Below are positions 5,511-9,154 of a stretch of DNA of 9,154 bases, piece by piece. Location of the stretch: assembly GCA_937896265.1 (NCBI GenBank), contig CALBMD010000139.1, forward strand, positions 1 through 9,154, given 5' to 3'. The position numbers and the translations under genes are program-made. The stretch's first letter is position 1. Each line of letters starts with the position of its first letter. Source of the DNA: an uncultured Pseudomonadota bacterium (GTDB lineage Bacteria > Bdellovibrionota_B > Oligoflexia > Oligoflexales > Bog-1112). The notes under the pieces were generated by a model that saw only the letters and a list, made by a program, of their open reading frames with translations, made no database searches and had not been told where the DNA came from.

Positions 5511-7796
5511 TTGTCAAAGGATCTCGTTAAATTATCATACACGGCTGCTCAATACCGGGTAAAAGCTGAACTAACAAAACCCATCTGTCTTGCGCAAGAA
5601 AAAGCACCTCTTGATCTTTTAGAGCGCGCAAAAAGCAAGATGGAAGCTGTTAAAGCTGCTGGTGAAATTGCAGAATTTAGCGTCTACCGTGAGCAGTTTA
5701 GCCAAGCATGGGAGATGATCCGCAAGCATCCTACTTTAAAACCTGATGAAAAAGTTGTTTTTACCCTTGCAGAAGGCTCTCCTGAGCTTGAAGGCATCAC
5801 ACTCACTTTCCCCTCTGCAAATAAAGTGGTTGCAGATATTTCTATTACAAGCCCTCAGCATAATTTGAGAAAATGGCGACTTGAATGGATTATTTATTAT
5901 GTGAATCAAAAAATCGCTGCGCTGGGTATCAAAGAACTTGCTAATCCTGCACAGATTCATGGCGCTATTATTAAAGCGATGAATGGTCTTGAAGTCAAAA
6001 ATCTTTCCCTGACTGCTTTGCCGCCACTTGTAACAGATAAAACAGCTAAGGCTTATTCTATTGTCGCTAACAAAACCAGACAAGAAGTCTATTTGCTTAT
6101 CCGCGATTTAATGGCGGTCTATGTTAGTTTTGGCGCTGAAAAAATGGCAGATATAACTGACGATGCTGTGAAAAAAGTTGGCACTCAGCTGGGAATGACC
6201 TTTTATATGCAAAAAAAGGAGTTTTCAACTTATCTTGCTTCTATTTTTCAAGGACCTGAGAAAATTGGCCTCTCTTTGCCGGTTTGCCTACTTGCTGCGA
6301 CAGCAATTCGCCCAAAACCACAGCCTGCTCAGAATAAAGTCTTCAATACCGCTTACCCAGGAGCAGGTAAACTCAATATTTCATTTTCAAATGACAATTT
6401 TGAGGCCACTGTGGAAAGTTTTGACATGAACCTTTTTAAAGATCGAAGTTTTGTAATGAATAGAGAATGGGTTACAAACGAACTTAGACGAAATGGAATT
6501 CTTGAAGAGTATTCTGCAAAATATGCTGACGATATCATAGCCACTTTAGCTGCTGGAGAAGATATTACCGGTAAGCTGGTAGCAGAAGGATCAAAAAGTA
6601 AACGTGGTACAAAGCCATACTTGCATCCCATTTTTGCTGAAAATCCAAAAGAAACCTCACCTACAAATACAGATGACAAAGTAGACATTCGTAATATGCA
6701 GCAAAAAGCTATCGTCAGACCTGGCCAACTTGTAGCTATTATAAAATACAAAGAAGCCCCAATCGTTGGCAAAGATGTTTTTGGAAATGACCTTGAGGGC
6801 GAGCCTAATGAAGAACTTAACGCGATTATTGGCGAGGGCATAGAGGCTAGAGCTGGTGGCAAGTTTTATGCTATTAGCGAAGGCATTCCTATTGTTGAAA
6901 AAACATCAATTTCTCTAAGCAAAGTGATGGTCCATCAAGGAGATGTAAATCTCAGAACTGGCAATATCATCTTTGATGGCCCTGTTGAAATCACCGGATC
7001 AATCGATTCTGGTGCCAAAGTAGAAGTGCTTGGTGATCTTACAGTAAACGGTAACATACGAGGCGCCTTTGTACGCTGCGGCGGCAATCTAAAAGTTAAA
7101 TCTGGAATAACTGCTGGCAACAATGGTTGGATTTATGTCAAAGGGGATGTTAGCGCTGATTTCATTGAAAATACAATACTTCAATGTGGTGGCGATTTAA
7201 CAGCAAAACGCATCATCATTAATTCCAAGATTATTTGCGGCGGTAGTATCTCCATTAAAGACGATCAAACAGGCGTTGTTGCTGGAGGAGCAATAAGTTG
7301 CCGCGAAAATCTGAATACTGGTTTTTTAGGGTTCAAACACGGCAATATCACTCAGATCAACATTGGGGTTGATTGGAAAATAGAACTCTCAGTAAAAATT
7401 CGCAGTGAAAGACTAGAAAAATTGATTGCTAAGCAAGCAGATGACCGCGTAGCACTACGCGAGGTAATGAGCCGCACTAAAACTCAAATGACTCCCAAAC
7501 ATCAGCAACGAAAAGATTACTATCAAGGGCGACTACAAAAAATTCGCCTCACTATAGAAAAAATGGAAAAGCATTTAGCAAATGCTAAATCGCGTCTAGT
7601 CTATGATCCTAATACCATTATCTTTGTCCACCAGACCGTCTATGCTAATTGCAATATTAATGTTGGCGGCAGTTTAGTAATGCTAAAGCAAGATATGGCG
7701 GGCGTCGGTATTTTGGGAAAAAGAAAACATGGCTCTTATGTGGTATCTATCCAAGAAGCAACGAAAATATCGGAAGATAATGCGAACGAAAAGTAA
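5511..7796 (+). CDS. FapA (DUF342) family protein with a long N-terminal extension
   Basis: This 761-residue protein is a FapA/DUF342 family member. Residues about 285-470 form the FapA N-terminal domain, including the ILEEY segment (330-334), VRPGQ (402-406) and GKDVFG (420-425). Residues about 477-625 are a right-handed beta-helix with Gly-rich repeats (GDV, GNIIFDGPV, GDLTVNG, GGNL, GDVSADFIEN, GGDL, GGSI). Residues about 625-700 are a charged coiled coil, and 703-748 a final beta segment. Family members include the Vibrio FapA flagellar/chemoreceptor-sensing regulator; others are unstudied. The first 280 residues are additional, charged and helical, without membrane segments. The start is TTG at 5511, with AAGGA ending 6 nt upstream; there is no nearby in-frame ATG until codon 43. 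Upstream, TTGTCATA occurs twice (5458 and 5493), possibly promoter related. It converges on the PilZ gene with an 11-nt gap. A cytosolic or inner-membrane-associated scaffolding role is inference. Confidence 0.88.
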   Translation: MSKDLVKLSYTAAQYRVKAELTKPICLAQEKAPLDLLERAKSKMEAVKAAGEIAEFSVYREQFSQAWEMIRKHPTLKPDEKVVFTLAEGSPELEGITLTFPSANKVVADISITSPQHNLRKWRLEWIIYYVNQKIAALGIKELANPAQIHGAIIKAMNGLEVKNLSLTALPPLVTDKTAKAYSIVANKTRQEVYLLIRDLMAVYVSFGAEKMADITDDAVKKVGTQLGMTFYMQKKEFSTYLASIFQGPEKIGLSLPVCLLAATAIRPKPQPAQNKVFNTAYPGAGKLNISFSNDNFEATVESFDMNLFKDRSFVMNREWVTNELRRNGILEEYSAKYADDIIATLAAGEDITGKLVAEGSKSKRGTKPYLHPIFAENPKETSPTNTDDKVDIRNMQQKAIVRPGQLVAIIKYKEAPIVGKDVFGNDLEGEPNEELNAIIGEGIEARAGGKFYAISEGIPIVEKTSISLSKVMVHQGDVNLRTGNIIFDGPVEITGSIDSGAKVEVLGDLTVNGNIRGAFVRCGGNLKVKSGITAGNNGWIYVKGDVSADFIENTILQCGGDLTAKRIIINSKIICGGSISIKDDQTGVVAGGAISCRENLNTGFLGFKHGNITQINIGVDWKIELSVKIRSERLEKLIAKQADDRVALREVMSRTKTQMTPKHQQRKDYYQGRLQKIRLTIEKMEKHLANAKSRLVYDPNTIIFVHQTVYANCNINVGGSLVMLKQDMAGVGILGKRKHGSYVVSIQEATKISEDNANEK

Positions 7797-7807
7797 TTAC
7801 AAAAAAT

Positions 7808-8566
7808 CTAGAGATAATATTTTAGCTGAATGTCAGTTAGATTTTCTCGTTCTAAAAATTCTTGTAACTGACGTTCTCCTTGGCCTTCAAATTGTAAAAA
7901 TTGAACTCCCACACCTGTGGTTCTATCAGGTTGCAACTTAGAAGCTTGAACATTTCGCACAGTTTTTCCTAAACACTTAAGCGCCTTGGCTTCGCCAGGA
8001 AGCGTGAATTTAAGTTTTATCTCCATATCTAAAACAAATTCATCAGTACTTTGAATAAGCATACCCGTCTTAGAGAGATCAGCTATAGGTAGCTTTCTCG
8101 ATTTTCCTTCAATCTCAAAAGTAACATCTCCAAGATTTCTCTGTATTCGTAAATCACTTCGCGTTTTTTGTGACAAAAGTCGCTTAATCTGTTCAATAAA
8201 ATAAGCTTTTGGAATCGGCTGTTCAATCACTAAATCAAGATTAAATTTCTCTAGTTCCTTTTCTCTTTTTTCGCTAAGCGAAACTGTGGTTGCAACTAAA
8301 AGCAACTCTTTTTGCAAGCCTCTTAGGCGAGGTACTGCTTGACTCATCTTTAACTCTTGATAATCATCATTGAGCAAAACAACATCAACTTGTCGAGATA
8401 AAATGATGCCTTCTAGCTCTTTAAAATCAGCAATTGGTAAGACTTTAATACCAACTTCGCGATAGCCGCTACGGTCTAAAGACGAGATTAAAGATTTTTC
8501 ATCAACAACAGCCATTACTATTTGTTTACCGTCCAAATTTACCTTCCTTTTTTGGCTACAGCTCAA
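7808..8566 (-). CDS. receiver-like domain fused to a PilZ c-di-GMP-binding domain
   Basis: The 252-residue reading frame (about 242 residues if the internal start is used) has an N-terminal response-regulator-like domain (16-130) and a C-terminal PilZ domain (134-240). PilZ shows RSDLR (Arg136, Arg140) and DLSKTG (163-168), the two motifs that bind cyclic di-GMP, 22 residues apart, so binding is likely. The receiver-like part has Asp22-Glu23 at the acidic pair, but the phospho-Asp position holds Asn66 and the conserved Lys before Pro117 is Gln116. Phosphorylation at that site is therefore doubtful, although Asp67 or Asp68 next to it cannot be excluded. TTG at 8566 has no good ribosome site; TTG at 8536 (codon 11) is 5 nt after GGAAGG and is my preferred start. 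It lies downstream of the HEAT-like gene on the same strand. It may control motility or surface behaviour in response to c-di-GMP; that is inference. Confidence 0.87.
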   Translation of the reverse strand: MSCSQKRKVNLDGKQIVMAVVDEKSLISSLDRSGYREVGIKVLPIADFKELEGIILSRQVDVVLLNDDYQELKMSQAVPRLRGLQKELLLVATTVSLSEKREKELEKFNLDLVIEQPIPKAYFIEQIKRLLSQKTRSDLRIQRNLGDVTFEIEGKSRKLPIADLSKTGMLIQSTDEFVLDMEIKLKFTLPGEAKALKCLGKTVRNVQASKLQPDRTTGVGVQFLQFEGQGERQLQEFLERENLTDIQLKYYL

Positions 8567-8607
8567 ATGAAATTTCGGTATCTTTTAAAACGACTTTAGA
8601 AAAAGTA

Positions 8608-8625
8608 ACTATTTTGCAAAATAGT
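8608..8625. promoter_or_regulatory. perfect 18-bp palindrome ahead of the PilZ gene, candidate operator
   Basis: ACTATTTTGCAAAATAGT is identical to its own reverse complement over 18 bp. It lies in the 83-nt gap between the partial gene and the PilZ reading frame, about 72 bp upstream of the preferred PilZ start. No T-run follows it on either strand, and its GC content is low, so it is a better candidate for a dimeric transcription-factor site than for a terminator. On the minus strand the TTGCAA in its centre could serve as part of a -35 box, with TAAAGT (8589-8594 region) as a weak -10. The regulator is unknown. Confidence 0.5.
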
Positions 8626-8649
8626 CTATTAGAATTAGTGCCTTATATT

Positions 8650-9154
8650 TCAATTGCAAGCGCGACTTAGATGGTCAGCAACTTTTTGGCGCACCAGCGC
8701 GGAAGGGTCTTGTTCAAGCAAATCGAGAAAAATCGAGACATTCTCTTCCATACTAAAATTTTTCTGCAAAAACTCGACAAAAGAAACTCTAAGATTAGGA
8801 GTTACAGCTTTTTTAGCACCTTGGATTGCATACGTGCGAATACGATCTAAGTCACCTAACTCATTAACTTTTAAGCTAATTGCATCTAACACCTTAGGAT
8901 GAAATACTACTTTGCTGTCTAAAAGCTGCCAAATGAACTCTTTATCTTTTGTCTTGCTAATCAGCGATGCCTGCCAGCTGGAAGGAATGCTTTGAAACCG
9001 AGTTAATTCGGAGAACGTATTGACAAAAAGACAAGCAAAGGCTTCACAAGTCAAATGAAGAGATAAAGGTGTAAGTTGATATTTGCTCACTTTAGCTTCA
9101 GACTCTATGATAAAAATCAAATCTAGCCGCAGTAGTGCCTTTAAGAAAAGCTCC
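8650..9154 (-). CDS. partial gene, C-terminal part of a HEAT-like helical protein
   Basis: The reading frame is open to the right edge of the window, so this is the C-terminal 167 residues of a longer protein whose start lies outside. A TTG at 9120 could be read as a start, but the 11 codons before it are also in frame, stop-free and protein-like (ELFLKALLRLD), so it is probably internal. The region is alpha-helical. Its last 30 residues (LLEQDPSALVRQKVADHL) have the Asp-Pro...Val-Arg pattern of HEAT/Armadillo repeats, and an earlier piece (about residues 85-110) may be another repeat. There is no membrane helix or enzyme motif in the visible part. It is followed by the PilZ gene on the same strand after an 83-nt gap holding the palindrome. 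The repeat call is moderate; the function is unknown. Confidence 0.7.
   Translation of the reverse strand, partial: ELFLKALLRLDLIFIIESEAKVSKYQLTPLSLHLTCEAFACLFVNTFSELTRFQSIPSSWQASLISKTKDKEFIWQLLDSKVVFHPKVLDAISLKVNELGDLDRIRTYAIQGAKKAVTPNLRVSFVEFLQKNFSMEENVSIFLDLLEQDPSALVRQKVADHLSRACN

Noticed and set aside
6353..6862. A 169-codon minus-strand frame inside the FapA-family gene.
   Set aside because: It is antisense to a clearly recognised domain, has Ser/Leu/Pro-rich shadow composition and no independent signals.

Overview
The window is a compact, AT-leaning bacterial chromosomal segment with no insertion sequence, CRISPR array, tRNA or rRNA visible. Its gene set combines a stand-alone Lon-type protease, a HAMP-only membrane protein, RlmN, a FapA/DUF342 beta-helix protein and a receiver-like/PilZ protein. 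That mix, together with frequent TTG/GTG starts, suggests a motile or surface-moving Gram-negative bacterium, perhaps of the Bdellovibrionota/former Deltaproteobacteria. The taxonomic guess is inference from gene content only.

Layout. The left third (92-3369) is a minus-strand two-gene unit: an unrecognised 247-residue protein (GTG start, own promoter near 3424-3453) followed 35 nt later by an 832-residue LonB-like AAA+ protease with an intact Ser/Lys dyad. A GC-rich hairpin lies at the very left edge, past the protease stop codon. The region 3370-3833 has no large gene. It holds a perfect AT-rich inverted repeat upstream of the minus-strand promoter, a terminator-like hairpin (3537-3589), and a very basic 34-codon gene (3604-3708, minus, TTG start with a good Shine-Dalgarno) that divergently faces the plus-strand genes.

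The plus-strand block (3834-7796) carries a two-helix HAMP protein, rlmN (23S rRNA A2503 methyltransferase), and a long FapA-family protein. The right end (7808-9154) is on the minus strand: a receiver-like domain fused to PilZ, whose receiver lacks the phospho-acceptor Asp and the conserved Lys, and upstream of it a HEAT-like gene that runs off the right edge. A perfect 18-bp palindrome sits in the gap before the PilZ gene.

How they fit together. RlmN and possibly the basic small protein belong to the translation apparatus. The FapA-family and PilZ proteins, convergent with only 11 nt between their stops, are both types often tied to motility, polarity or c-di-GMP control. The Lon-like protease with its unknown partner looks like a protein quality-control or regulated-proteolysis unit. 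No complete new multi-gene system is demonstrated; the best leads are the tiny basic gene, the degenerate receiver-PilZ protein, the protease partner and the dyad sites.
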